Below, one piece after another: positions 22,101 through 30,949 of a stretch of DNA of 64,000 nucleotides. Position 1 is the first letter of the stretch; the number at the start of each line of letters is the position of its first letter. This DNA is from Strongyloides papillosus (lineage: Eukaryota; Nematoda; Chromadorea; Rhabditida; Strongyloididae). The position numbers and the translations under genes were made by a program. Below the pieces are notes generated by a model that was not told the DNA's origin, did no database searches, and worked only from the letters and a program-made list of their open reading frames with translations. The stretch covers positions 744,001-808,000 of the forward strand of contig SRSI01000050.1 in the NCBI GenBank assembly GCA_005656395.1. The letters run 5' to 3'.

Positions 22101-23507
22101 TTTTAGTTTAAGATCTTTAACTAAATCATGATGAACAAATGACACATCAGAACCAGTATCAAAATGAACATTAGTATCAATACCATTAACCTTTAAAGTA
22201 GAAATTTTTCGGATTACTTTTTCAGTAAGATTACATTGTTTATCAGCACTAAATTCGGTTTTTATGTTATCAGGTTGTTGTTGGTTAAATATTTTTTTTG
22301 TGTAGTCACCTTTTGGTTTTCCTTCCTGTTTTCTTCTACAATCTTCTTCAAGATGACCATTAAATTGACAGTGATTACATTTAATTTTAATTACATTTGA
22401 ACTATGATAACTAGACGGAGTTGTATCAGAATTCTTGCCTTTATATCTATGAAGAAGTTTATTTCTAGCTACATTTTCTGAGTGTCTAAGAATAAAATCT
22501 TCAACTAGTAAATGATTTTGTTTAGAATAATCACGAACGAATGACCACAGATCATTATCTTTTACCAATAGCTCTTTAAGTCTAAGTTTGAATGCAAATT
22601 GAGCTTGAAAATCAGGTAAACCTTTGTATGCTTTAATAGAGAGCTTATGCAGGTCACGGATAGATTCAGCGAACTTTGAATAGTCAATAGAAGCAGAAAG
22701 ATATTGAGTAGTAATTAAATCATGTGAAGCGGAAGTTGGAAATACTTCAATGCATCTCTCAGCATAATCTTTAAAGGATTCATTTTTTAAAGCAGTTGGG
22801 AAATGTTGACTTGTTTCTAAATCAACTCTAGCCTTGAATGCCCGAATCAAATATACTTCAGGAATTTGATCTAACTCAGCATTTTCTACAAACTGATTAA
22901 CAAAATCTTCTAAAGAATACGCAGCAGTTTTATGACAGAACTTTGTCATATCAAAGATGAATCTGCAATCCTTAAAAGAGAATTTTTCAGCCATAATAAC
23001 AGGAAAAACTGTTTTATCTTCGAAGTATGAAGCGGAATTAGTTTGATTTAATTCTACAGAAGATGAAGTTTCTTCTAGATATGAATTTAAAACTGTATCG
23101 TATTCGTTTAGAGTTTCAACAAAAGTCTTAGAAGAGTTATCAAGATTCTTGAATAGTTCAGGTACAATAGGAGAAGTTGAAATAATAAGATTTGTACCAA
23201 ATGAATTAATAGATTCACCGTTTAGTGTATTATCAAATAATAAAGTGTTATCGTTTTCAGAAATCTCAACCGCGGTATAATGCCAGTTGGGGCCAGCACC
23301 TTTTGATAATCGAAGATTGTTAGTTTGTAGATATTTAACAAAGGGGTCCGAATTTACCAAGTTTTCGAGTGAATGAGATAGCTTTGAGTAGGAACGATGA
23401 TCTTCTAAGAAACGTCCTAATTGCTTTAAATGAGTAATACCAGTTGAGTAGCTCTCACTATTCCAGAAAGTACTGAGTGAGTTACAAACAAAATTCTTTT
23501 CAAACAA
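19146..23507 (-). CDS. Gag-Pol polyprotein of element 2
   Basis: Open frame of 1453 codons from a TTG at 23507; the frame stays open back to about 23603 without any ATG. The first Met is residue 172 (Met-Ala-Glu-Lys), a plausible start just before the Gag core. Zinc knuckle C-x2-C-x4-H-x4-C at 377-390; protease Asp-Thr-Gly at 450-452; RT about 595-830 with Tyr-Ala-Asp-Asp at 761-764, where Tyr-Val/Leu/Ile-Asp-Asp is usual, and Met-Pro-Phe-Gly-Asp-Leu-Asn-Ala-Met-Ala before it; RNase H with Thr-Asp-Ala-Ser; integrase with a His/Cys zinc finger and a DD35E core (Asp-Asn-Gln-Ser to Ile-Glu-Arg-Ser-Phe spacing of 35). The last residues are encoded in the 3' LTR. No internal stops, so probably functional. 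Confidence 0.9.
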   Translation of the reverse strand: MFEKNFVCNSLSTFWNSESYSTGITHLKQLGRFLEDHRSYSKLSHSLENLVNSDPFVKYLQTNNLRLSKGAGPNWHYTAVEISENDNTLLFDNTLNGESINSFGTNLIISTSPIVPELFKNLDNSSKTFVETLNEYDTVLNSYLEETSSSVELNQTNSASYFEDKTVFPVIMAEKFSFKDCRFIFDMTKFCHKTAAYSLEDFVNQFVENAELDQIPEVYLIRAFKARVDLETSQHFPTALKNESFKDYAERCIEVFPTSASHDLITTQYLSASIDYSKFAESIRDLHKLSIKAYKGLPDFQAQFAFKLRLKELLVKDNDLWSFVRDYSKQNHLLVEDFILRHSENVARNKLLHRYKGKNSDTTPSSYHSSNVIKIKCNHCQFNGHLEEDCRRKQEGKPKGDYTKKIFNQQQPDNIKTEFSADKQCNLTEKVIRKISTLKVNGIDTNVHFDTGSDVSFVHHDLVKDLKLKIFPTHEAVKGIGGVSTQTSITSIYLLIKNIKHQANVYVSNDNVLKNKVLLGNDFLDRFPDFLITTNYVRLAGEIFYFHETKEFLMPETHIALTEDLDDTQRHEIISKHIKERFPCLHSTHSYDIGNCDIDIPRKQFLPEKFIPQKRYRMNPLQWQSLKDHVSTLINSKILTKLETKFVSNYVIVQAQGKEDRFAVDLRAINSASVRDSYPTRTVQEIFQEIRGAKYITTIDATKAFLSLRLHPLDYQYYGVFTPFGTYCYTRMPFGDLNAMAAWQRVYDAIVNESKAPAYSYADDMIIIDKSNDIIKHLRDIEDICTVAKQHGLKFNVDKCKFAQTEITILGWITDGFHKRPGHKLTYAMTNRKIPSTVRELKGFLASSGFFRDAVKNFTARAAPLLDCVKTFKKGKIDLNQQQIDSFNDIIHALTSPETILLPDFTKEFHVYTDASSTHMGAVIAQLDENNILKPVRDFSKKFPYVKQAKSSNLLELQAMSLTLIKNTDILSTSSIHLYCDNATAIALLKESLDPRFNRHIAYIEMFNVTIHKIAGAKNVVADELSRKAEIIEDMLNNSHEVFISEVCSLPDIKSLIHDQKEAGINENTPDTKMINGVVMKILEKKKNKIVVPYMSHNMIKTFVEAIHSEYTHPGIKKTLELVMKQAYGDNLKNIVTTIVKNCEVCMKTKPSKHIHPEYKAISIPEKPFTEVSMDHFQVVAKSDKVSVLNIIDTTSRLWVPKIVPEESSEQVLLSLKDNFLTYGFPKQIKADNQSCFRCTETILSLKKLGIDIIFNTAKHHQGNSLIERSFSTLRKMLRAAYFENNQGLTETDFLRVNLKRIAFVYNNTIHDTTGLSPFEHIFGRSGKPSLTEKILNPDYVLSFDVNELVKSWPELAKRAQQKRENINSKLPNAGIKPLSDIEINDIIARRETPDSKLAALYGPNLIVKKIDYPYVYGSKLESIKGRFQKIHIHDVKLIKKGGMTSHVTTIDG

Positions 23508-23745
23508 ATTTAAGATGACCGTTTTGTGGTTAGAAGAGAGATTTAACCAGCTGTCTTCGAAATAGTTAACGATTTGATTCTTTGAAGCCAGGTTGTATTT
23601 TATTCAAAATTAATCTGTAGCTTCTACCAGTAAATATTTTGCTACAGATTTTGATGAAAATACGATGATATGTATATAAGATGTAAAGTTGGAAAATAAT
23701 TTGATTACCAGATTTGATGACGTATCCAAATATATACTAGGATGT

Positions 23746-23925
23746 GGTAAATATTTTATTGGGGATAATGTAATTCTAAAAATAAGTGTAATGTAATAAT
23801 AATATAAAACAATATGTGTAAAAATCTATGATATAAGTTATTATTTTATTTCTTTTTTTAGTCTATTTATACTTATTATTTACGTTCTTTTCTAGCCATC
23901 AATCGTTGTGACATGGCTTGTCATT
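23746..23925 (-). repeat. 5' LTR of element 2
   Basis: Direct copy of 19000-19179, differing only at the first base. TATAAATA on the minus strand (23864-23871) is a likely TATA box. Confidence 0.88.
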
Positions 23926-24164
23926 TATATATAATGGTAAATTAAAAACATTTAAAAATTGAGCAACCGTCGATAAATATAAATTTTCTTGCAGCTAATT
24001 TTATTTATAATTTCTTAAATATAATTGCTATTTTTTATTCCCACTTAACAAGATTATGAAATTTTTATTTTTCTTTATTTATTGTTACTTCAATTTTTAC
24101 TTTTTTTTAGTGTAGCTAGTTCAGGTTTAAAAGTTGGTCTAGGTTTAAGAACCTTTACTGGTAC

Positions 24165-24600
24165 TTAATATTTTCTAATATGTGATATACCTGTTCCAAA
24201 ATCAGTAACAATTAACCTGCGTTTAACAGTAGAATTTGTAACTTCGAGTGTAACTGTAAATATATTACATATATCGTAGCAAATTTTGATATTAGGCTTT
24301 CTTTTTTTATCTTTCTTAGAACCTTTCTTTTATTTTTTTAGAGTACATGGTCCTCCGCAGAATTTTACTTTATAATTATCTAAATTACCAATTTTTCTTT
24401 GTTTCGTATAAATTTCACCTCCAAATTTCCAATACGTTTTTCGGAGATAATGATTATATAGATCTTCTGCTTGACGAACAATATATCCAGCAGAGTAAGG
24501 TTCCTTTCCATCCCAATTCTTCCAAGTAATCTTTTTTTTTTGCATTTATAGTCACAAAGATGACAATAGAAAATATTATTAAAGTATACAAATACCTCAT
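24165..24600 (-). pseudogene. Secreted WDGK protein, family B copy 1, broken
   Basis: Start ATG at 24600 and signal peptide (Met-Arg-Tyr-Leu-Tyr, then Ile-Val-Ile-Phe-Val-Thr-Ile-Asn) match the intact copies at 28794 and 33170. In an A-run near 24531-24540 the frame slips by one base; the continuing frame gives the family Trp-Lys-Asn-Trp-Asp-Gly-Lys block. A TAA at 24330-24332 then interrupts the frame after Cys-Thr-Leu-Lys-Lys, and the same frame continues with the C-terminal half to a stop at 24165. Two lesions make it a pseudogene, unless the slip is a sequencing error in the homopolymer. The TATA-like box before it reads CATAAAATGG instead of TATAAAATGG. Confidence 0.75.
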
Positions 24601-24924
24601 TTTAAATTTCGATAAAAAAGATAGATTTTTAGCCATTTTATGCTTTAATTGTTTTTAAACTTTGGTGTTGATATAAGCATAAACTTTTTTAATTAAATAT
24701 TTTATAATTGTATAAAAGTGCAATGCTAATAATAAAGCTATGATATTTGTTCAAGATTTATGGTTTAAAAAGGATAAATTTTGCTATATTTTTATAGAAT
24801 TTAATAAATTTAATTTTTATTTCTGTCGAAATATAATAAAATATCTTTAGAATTAAAAATTTTTAATTAGTATAATTGAAAAAGAAATTGTTTTTAAATC
24901 GAGCAAATCAATACATTAAATATG
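24601..24924 (-). promoter_or_regulatory. Upstream region of family B copy 1
   Basis: No gene. Shares with 28795-28930 and 33171-33310 a block around TATATCAACACCAAAGTTTA and a Met-distant TATA-like element; see the family B promoter finding. Confidence 0.45.
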
Positions 24925-25850
24925 AGTATACACAAAAATGGAACAAGTTTTGACAATTCTTCACAAAATGCAATAAAATTTCATGCCCGTTAAAAAATTA
25001 AATTTTATTCAAATTTTAAAATACTAATCTACAATAAAATGTTTTAAACAACGCAAAATATTAGGTTACCACATAAATTTTGCCGTTTTTCTACAAAAAT
25101 ATATTCATTTGACATTTTGAAGTAATGTAGATTTTATTTAATTTTGATATTTTTAATAATATCATGCTCTTCTTAGAGTATAATTTGTTTTCTATAATAA
25201 TTTATGAAGTACGTTATTAGAAGTCAAATCCGTGTAAAGTTGTTAACGTTTTAGCAAAAATCATTATTCTAAATGGTTTACTAACAACAATAAATTTAAA
25301 AGTTTATAACAATAATAAAAAAAACATTATTATTTAACCACAAAAAGTATTAATAATTAAATATATTATTTTAATATTTGCTCTTATTTTAAATTAAAAT
25401 ATTTTAGGGTTACTTTTTACTATGAAAAACAATGCATATTATTTTATAACTTATCAGAAGTTTGATTTTTAAAAATGATTTTTAAAAACATTATAAAGAA
25501 ATTTGGACTTTCAGATTAAAATAAATTTTTAAAGAAATATAATTTATAATAATTCAAATTGTCGGAACATATTAATAAATATTTTACGATATCTTAATAA
25601 ATGACTTTATGAAAGCACTTTTAATTCTACCTAAATCAAATTCTAATCTTACATTTTGAAATGTATTATAGAGAACAATTTAAGTTTAGCATGGGAATAA
25701 TATAATAGAAAAATGGCAACTCATTTTTATTGTTTGTTAATCATTTTTTAATTGTCATGGACGAAATATTTGCGATACAATTACTCGCAAGTCAAAAAAA
25801 TTTTAATTTTACTATATGGGACAAATTTATTCATTTTACACAGATCTTTG
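24925..25850 (+). repeat. Dispersed repeat D, copy 1
   Basis: About 0.9 kb that aligns in reverse orientation with 46810-47750. Anchors: AACAACGCAAAATATTAGGTT (25046) against the same sequence on the minus strand at about 47600, CATTATTCTAAA (25262), ATTTTAATATTTGCTCTTATTTTAAA (25368) and GGGACAAATTT (25818). Many substitutions and small gaps separate the copies, so it is old. Ends resemble inverted repeats built on GGGACA. Probably a decayed non-autonomous DNA transposon. It replaces the mariner-type insert seen in the other B-A spacers. Confidence 0.6.
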
Positions 25851-25995
25851 TCTCATTTTTTCTCTTTTAGTACTTAGGAATTTTATTTATGATAATATTT
25901 TTGAACTTAATGAAAAAAATAAGGACTTATTTTTCTAACATTTGACATTATATGTAATAAGACAAAATTTGCATAAAAAAAATTAAATCTTTATT

Positions 25996-26544
25996 TTATA
26001 TTTTCCTAATTCTAGAATTTTTTATTTTTAAAAATATTTTGTGTTTTAAAATTTTTAATAATTGGTCAAAACGATTCCAACGTCGTAAATTTTTACTTTG
26101 TTGATTTGGTTGTCTACTTAATTTAGGTAAATTATGTTGACTACTAATTGAATTTGGATGTCTTCTTGATCCATGTAATTGGTTGTAACTGTTAGTTAGA
26201 CTTAATTTTCTTCCTAATTCATTTAAATTTTGTCGACTCTTCCTTACATTTGATTGTTTTTCAACCATACCGTTACCTGATATTGGTGCATATGAACCAA
26301 CATTTAGTTGTTTTCTTAATTCTTCTATTCGTCTTTGTCGACCACTTGATAGTTTTTCCCCTTTTTTTGAATTTCGAATGTTTGAATTATTTCTTGATAG
26401 AGAATTTTTTCTTGGTGCTGAATGTTTTCTATCTTTTCTGAACAAAGTATCACTTTCATAAGGCAAAGTGAATTTTACCAATTCAACTAATGAAATAAAA
26501 AAAAATAAAAAATAATACTGATTAATATGATTAGAAAAAATCAT
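25996..26544 (-). CDS. Secreted basic protein, family A copy 3, C-terminally extended
   Basis: 182 residues, the longest family A member. Signal peptide about 1-26 (Met-Ile-Phe-Ser-Asn-His-Ile-Asn, then a Tyr/Phe/Leu core, to Val-Lys-Phe). The mature part is Ser/Arg/Asn/Lys-rich, repetitive (Arg-Lys, Ser-Arg-Asn-Asn, Arg-Lys-Leu-Ser) and without cysteine. It is closest to the copy at 34539. That copy stops at GGC-TAA; here the codon is CAA (26062-26064), so translation continues 22 codons into what is 3' untranslated sequence in the other copies. The added tail is Ile/Lys-rich. Function unknown. Confidence 0.65.
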   Translation of the reverse strand: MIFSNHINQYYFLFFFISLVELVKFTLPYESDTLFRKDRKHSAPRKNSLSRNNSNIRNSKKGEKLSSGRQRRIEELRKQLNVGSYAPISGNGMVEKQSNVRKSRQNLNELGRKLSLTNSYNQLHGSRRHPNSISSQHNLPKLSRQPNQQSKNLRRWNRFDQLLKILKHKIFLKIKNSRIRKI

Positions 26545-26584
26545 ACTAATACAAAAATATTTTCAATTAAAACCGAAAATCGTA

Positions 26585-26618
26585 TTTTATATACAATACA
26601 AAAGTATCAAAAATTAAC
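26585..26618 (-). promoter_or_regulatory. Family A promoter block
   Basis: Minus strand GTTAATTTTTGATACTTT (26601-26618) then TGTATATAAAA (26585-26594). Confidence 0.55.
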
Positions 26619-28320
26619 ATTATATGTTGTAATAAGCAATTTTGATAATTTTAATTAAATATTCCAATACTTTTTTCCTGCAGAAAGTAAGATTATATAT
26701 TTATTTTTGGATATATTTCGTATACTATTTCTGTCAACATAAATAGTGCATATTTACAATTTATTTTAGTTTCTCTATTTAATTTAAAGTTTGAATATTA
26801 ACAATTATTGTAAAACTTTAATTACTAATATGTAAATGCACTTTTTACTGATAAGCTGTATAAGAAACAACATTAAATACTTAAAAAAAATTTTGTTCCA
26901 AAACTTTGTTTATCTACAATTTCAAAATACTGTTTTCCTTAAAAAAATAATTGTGAAAATTTCATCCGAAACATTAATTATTTCTATGTTGTATATTTTT
27001 TGTGCAAATTTGATTCGTATGTTTCATTTGCAGAAATCTTGCTCTGAAAGTAAAATCCTTATCTCTCTTTTATTATATTTAATTATGAGGATCATCCTTT
27101 TAAGTGTAGCATTGTCTTCGAATTAAAAGATCATAGTAAAATATTCAATAAAATGAATTGCAATTACTTTTAAAAAATTTCTAGTCAATCAAATTAATGA
27201 TTGTATTAATAATTTAAAAAAAAACTATATTTGCGCTTTTTTTGACATCAAACATATACAAAGCAGAATAAACAACTGATTTTATTTTCTACACAATACT
27301 AAAACGATTTGTTGTTCTTAAAGACTTTTTTGGTTAAAGTAATATTACCATATTAAAGAATGCATTTTTTGCAAATAATTCAACTTCTCAACTTGAAACA
27401 ATTTATTGGAAAATAAAAAAGTATTGTTTTTTTCATCGACAAATCAGTATTAATTAACTCTTTAGAAAATCAACATAATACTACAGATTCAATCAAACAG
27501 CTATAAAATAAAAAAAGATTTATGATAATACAAATAATTATTTTTAACAACCTTTCTTGAAACAATTGAACAAGGTTGGAACAAACAAAAAAGAAAGACC
27601 CACTTTTTATATGCTTAAACAATACTCCTAGATAAAATATTATCACAGACAAAATATTAGCTTTATATCTCTAATTTTCACATTTTTATGGCTTCTGAAA
27701 GTTTTCAATCATGATCGATATCTCAGAAATTAATTTATAAGAAATAACAATATATATATCATTGTTCATCATTTTTTTGAATGCCCTCTAAGTAAAAATG
27801 TAGAAGTTGTAGGAAATCTTATTTTAAATCGATTTTTCCACACACAATTACAAAAAATGAAGAAACCGGATCTTGTAAGTATTAAATTCGGATTCAGTAT
27901 GTTTATAAACCTATTTATACTTTTTAAGTTATTTAAATCTTTTCGATAAAAATTTTATGATATTATAGTCTATAATATCATATTTATACATAAAAAAGAC
28001 AAAGTTTTAAAAGATTAAATCTGGAAAAATATATTTAATTCTAACAGCATGTTATCAAAAATTCTTGTGATAATTTATAAAACTTTTTATAGAAAAAAGA
28101 AATGATAATTTACGTTGTACAACTATAGATAATGGTAAAGAAAAAATACTTTGAAAATTTAGCAACCTTCGATGAATGTAAATTTTCTTGGAGCTAATTT
28201 TTTTATAATTTCATATATATAATTGGATCTTTTATATACCATTCAACCAAATTATGATTTTTTTATTTTTATTTATTTATTGTTACTTTTTATGTTTATT
28301 TTTTGTTGAGCTAGTGCATA
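26619..28320. other. A-B spacer of the tandem array, no gene seen
   Basis: Paralogous to the spacers at 17428-18995 and 30950-32624 over most of its length. A plus-strand open frame at 26836-27126 is not conserved as a frame in the paralogous spacers, so I treat it as chance. The region near 28115-28135 is the empty site for element 2. Confidence 0.6.
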
Positions 28321-28794
28321 TTAAAGAATTTTCTTTGCTGGCCAATTATATATCTTCTCATATGATTTACCAGTTAGAAGATTAGTAACGAATAACGTTA
28401 ATTTACCGATAGGTGTATTATACCTGAGTATAGCTTCAAATGGTGTATTTTTTCTTACGCATCCAACAACTCTAATTGGATCTTTTTTACCACTTTTCGG
28501 TTGTTTCTTGAGTCTACATTTCACTGCATTGAATTGTACTCTATATCTTCTTGTACCATGTACTTTTCTCGTCTGTTTTGAATATATATTCACAAGTTGG
28601 TAATATGTACCACTTCTTTGGTAAAATAGAGTCGTTGCATTTTGGGCAATTTCTCTAGCAGGAAAAGGATTCTTTCCATCCCAATGTTTCCATGCTCGTG
28701 GACTCGATCTTTTTTTTTGACTATTTTGTTTTTGTCCATTTATAGTCACGAAGATGACAATAGCTAATGTAATAGAAGTAGTCAAATATTTCAT
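28321..28794 (-). CDS. Secreted WDGK protein, family B copy 2
   Basis: 157 residues, start ATG at 28794 in the family context AAATTTAAAATGA. Signal peptide 1-20 (Ile-Val-Ile-Phe-Val-Thr-Ile-Asn-Gly). A Lys-rich linker is followed by the family hallmark Trp-Asp-Gly-Lys-Asn-Pro-Phe at 38-44, then an Ala-Thr-Thr-Leu-Phe-Tyr helix-like stretch, Gln74-x3-Val78-x-Gly80, a Tyr-Arg-Val-Gln-Phe strand and Cys93, Cys112. The order helix, Q-x3-V-x-G, strand, Cys is reminiscent of cystatins and cystatin-fold proteins, but the match is weak and the Gln/Val/Gly spacing is not exact. Very basic. Lies between A copies 3 and 4. Function unknown; a secreted protease inhibitor is one testable idea. Confidence 0.65.
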   Translation of the reverse strand: MKYLTTSITLAIVIFVTINGQKQNSQKKRSSPRAWKHWDGKNPFPAREIAQNATTLFYQRSGTYYQLVNIYSKQTRKVHGTRRYRVQFNAVKCRLKKQPKSGKKDPIRVVGCVRKNTPFEAILRYNTPIGKLTLFVTNLLTGKSYEKIYNWPAKKIL

Positions 28795-29520
28795 TTTAAA
28801 TTTCAGTGAAAACGATAATTTTTAAGCCATTTTATACTTTAACTGTATATGAACTTTGATATTGATATAAACTTGAGATTTTTGGCTAAAATACTTTATA
28901 TTAGCATAAAATTCCAATGGTAATAATAAAAGCATGATTATTGTTCAAGATTCATGATTTTAAAAAGATAAATTTTGCTATTTTTTATAAAATTAAATAA
29001 TTTTTATATATGTCAAAATATAATAAAAAATTTTTAAAATTAAACAGCATTTTACAATTTTTATATTTTCAAGAAAAAACAATTAAAGATGATGCAAATA
29101 TTAAAACTTTTATTCTATTATACAAGTAAATAGCTTAACAAAGGTTAAATTTAGATATTCTGAATTTAGAATGCAAATAATGCTATATTTCAAAAAGATA
29201 TATTTTATTCTATAAATCATTTCTGGTATGCCAAATTTTTATCTTTATATTAATTTTACCAATATTACTTTCTTTACTGTTTCATTAAATAATACATTTA
29301 GCAACCATATGCACGGTAAATGGAATCGTCTTATGCAGATCTGAATAAAACAATTCATCTTCCATGCATTAGATAGAAGCATTTTGAAATTTTTGACAAA
29401 ATCATTACACTTCATTATTGATATCAATTTCCTTAATGGTCAATATTGCTACTGTATCTTACAATAATATAACTAATTATTCGACAAAAACACTTTTAAT
29501 TAAAAATGGTAAAGAATGAT
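28795..29520 (-). promoter_or_regulatory. Upstream region of family B copy 2
   Basis: Minus-strand TATAAAATGG lies about 40-45 nt before the ATG (near 28835), preceded by a block around AGTTTATATCAATATCAAAG that recurs before the other two family B loci. No gene is seen; the short open frame at 29245-29427 has no support. Confidence 0.45.
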
Positions 29521-29521
29521 A

Positions 29522-30440
29522 TACAGGGCAGGCAAAAACCTGCATAATGGTTTGCATAAAATGTTAAATAACATTCTTTGTACTTTACCGAATTTTATGA
29601 TATTATATCTATTTTATGACTTTACCTATTTTCTACAATATATTTAAAGATCATTTTTGGATGTTAAGTATAAAGAAATATATATTGATATCTTTTTTCC
29701 TGTAATTTTTTTATCAAAAATAAAAATTCATCTGTACAAAAACTATCATAACGTTTTTAACTTTTAACATTTTTCTACATTATTACAACTATTTGATAGT
29801 CCAACTTGTTTTCTATAAAATATATAACAACCTATTGTTATAAATCAATAATAAGTAAAATTACAAAACATTAAACACTACGTGTTTTTGTTCATAATAA
29901 AAAAGATTTAATGTAAATTTTTACAAATTTAAAATATTTTACAAAAGAATGAAGAGCGAATATCTATATTAAAATGATAATTATAACATTTTCTTATTTA
30001 AATTTTTTATTGTCACTTTTATCAAGATAATATTTTATTTTTTAATTACTAAATTAATTATTGCTGATAGATTGTAGAAAAATATTCATAATAAAAAGTC
30101 TATAACTTTACTAATAATTAATTCCTAATCATGAATTTTTCAATGATATATAGAAAAGAAGTTAAACTATCAAATGACTATAATATTGTGAAAAAAGTAT
30201 CGTTTACAAAAATGCAATATTCGATTCTCACAATTAAAATGGATAAAAAAAATGTTACTTTTACAAATATCTATAATTTTCATTAGAGTTAGGATTCAAA
30301 AATGATCTTGAAATATGCTGTAGCTAACAACTGATCCACTTGAATGGATATAATATCATGATATTCTGTAAATTAAAAATTAAGTTTTCAACCCCCAACT
30401 TAGAAGTGTATTTTTTGAAACTTTATTTACATCCAAAGAT
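29522..30440. mobile_element. Tc1/mariner-like MITE in B-A spacer (copy 1)
   Basis: Starts TACAGGGCAGGC (29522), like the TACAGGG terminus at the left of the window. Inner arms 29592-29665 and 30290-30365 are inverted copies with mismatches, both carrying ATGATATTATATC and AAGATCATTTTTG. The arms also resemble the arms of the element at 1-844. Outer right limit is approximate. No coding capacity. Confidence 0.5.
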
Positions 30441-30559
30441 TATAAGTAAAATAAATTTACTTTTGTTATAACTATATCACAATAATTGAAAGAAAATTTT
30501 TGAATAAATAGTAATTTTAGTATTTTTAAAAATATTATGTCCATCAAAATCTTTGATAA

Positions 30560-30874
30560 CTAGCCAAAAAAACGCCTCCAACCTTTGTGATTTCGGCTTT
30601 TTTGAGTTTTTCGATAGTTAATGACTTTTTCTAAATATTGTACTCTGCGTTGAGCATGTAAATTTTTATTTTGTTTATTTTTAATTAATGGTTCTCCACT
30701 ATTACTGCCTAATCTTTTAAATTTTGTTGAAGAAGAATAGCTTCCTCTTGAACTTTCACTACCTCTTCTAAACGGGGTATGGCTGCCAGAAGACAAAGTA
30801 GACTTTACCAATTCAATTAATAAAATAAAAAAAATAAAGAAAATATGTGATTTAATATGATTGTAAAAAATCAT
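30560..30874 (-). CDS. Secreted basic protein, family A copy 4
   Basis: 104 residues from the ATG at 30874 in the context AGTATGATTTTTTAC; an earlier in-frame ATG at 30916 lies within the promoter block and is not conserved. Signal peptide about 1-25, ending Val-Lys-Ser. The mature part has a Ser/Gly/Arg-rich first half and a Lys/Arg/Asn-rich second half, no cysteine, ending Gly-Trp-Arg-Arg-Phe-Phe-Gly. The stop is GGC-TAG with the conserved TTATCAAAG 3' flank. Function unknown; secreted basic protein of the alternating array. Confidence 0.65.
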   Translation of the reverse strand: MIFYNHIKSHIFFIFFILLIELVKSTLSSGSHTPFRRGSESSRGSYSSSTKFKRLGSNSGEPLIKNKQNKNLHAQRRVQYLEKVINYRKTQKSRNHKGWRRFFG

Positions 30875-30918
30875 ACTATTATAAAATAATTTTATGATAT
30901 AAACTGAAAATTGCATTG

Positions 30919-30949
30919 TTTATATAATACTAAAGCTTCAAAAATTAAC
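30919..30949 (-). promoter_or_regulatory. Family A promoter block
   Basis: Minus strand GTTAATTTTTGAAGCTTTA (30931-30949) and TATTATATAAA (30919-30929). Confidence 0.5.

Larger units (their letters stand above)
18996..23929 (-). mobile_element. Complete Ty3/gypsy-type LTR retrotransposon (element 2)
   Basis: Two 180-bp LTRs flank one gag-pol frame on the minus strand. TATA at 18996-18999 and 23926-23929 is the likely 4-bp target duplication. The paralogous spacer near 28115-28135 (TACAACTATAGATAATGG) shows the site without insert. The LTRs appear identical except for the first base (A at 19000, G at 23746), so the insertion is recent. Same clade as element 1 by RT motif, size, LTR ends and the stop codon inside the LTR, but sequences are quite diverged. 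Confidence 0.9.

Noticed and set aside
26836..27126. Plus-strand open frame of 96 codons in an A-B spacer
   Set aside because: The paralogous spacers near 17700 and 31150 have homologous DNA without the frame, and its composition is that of AT-rich non-coding DNA.
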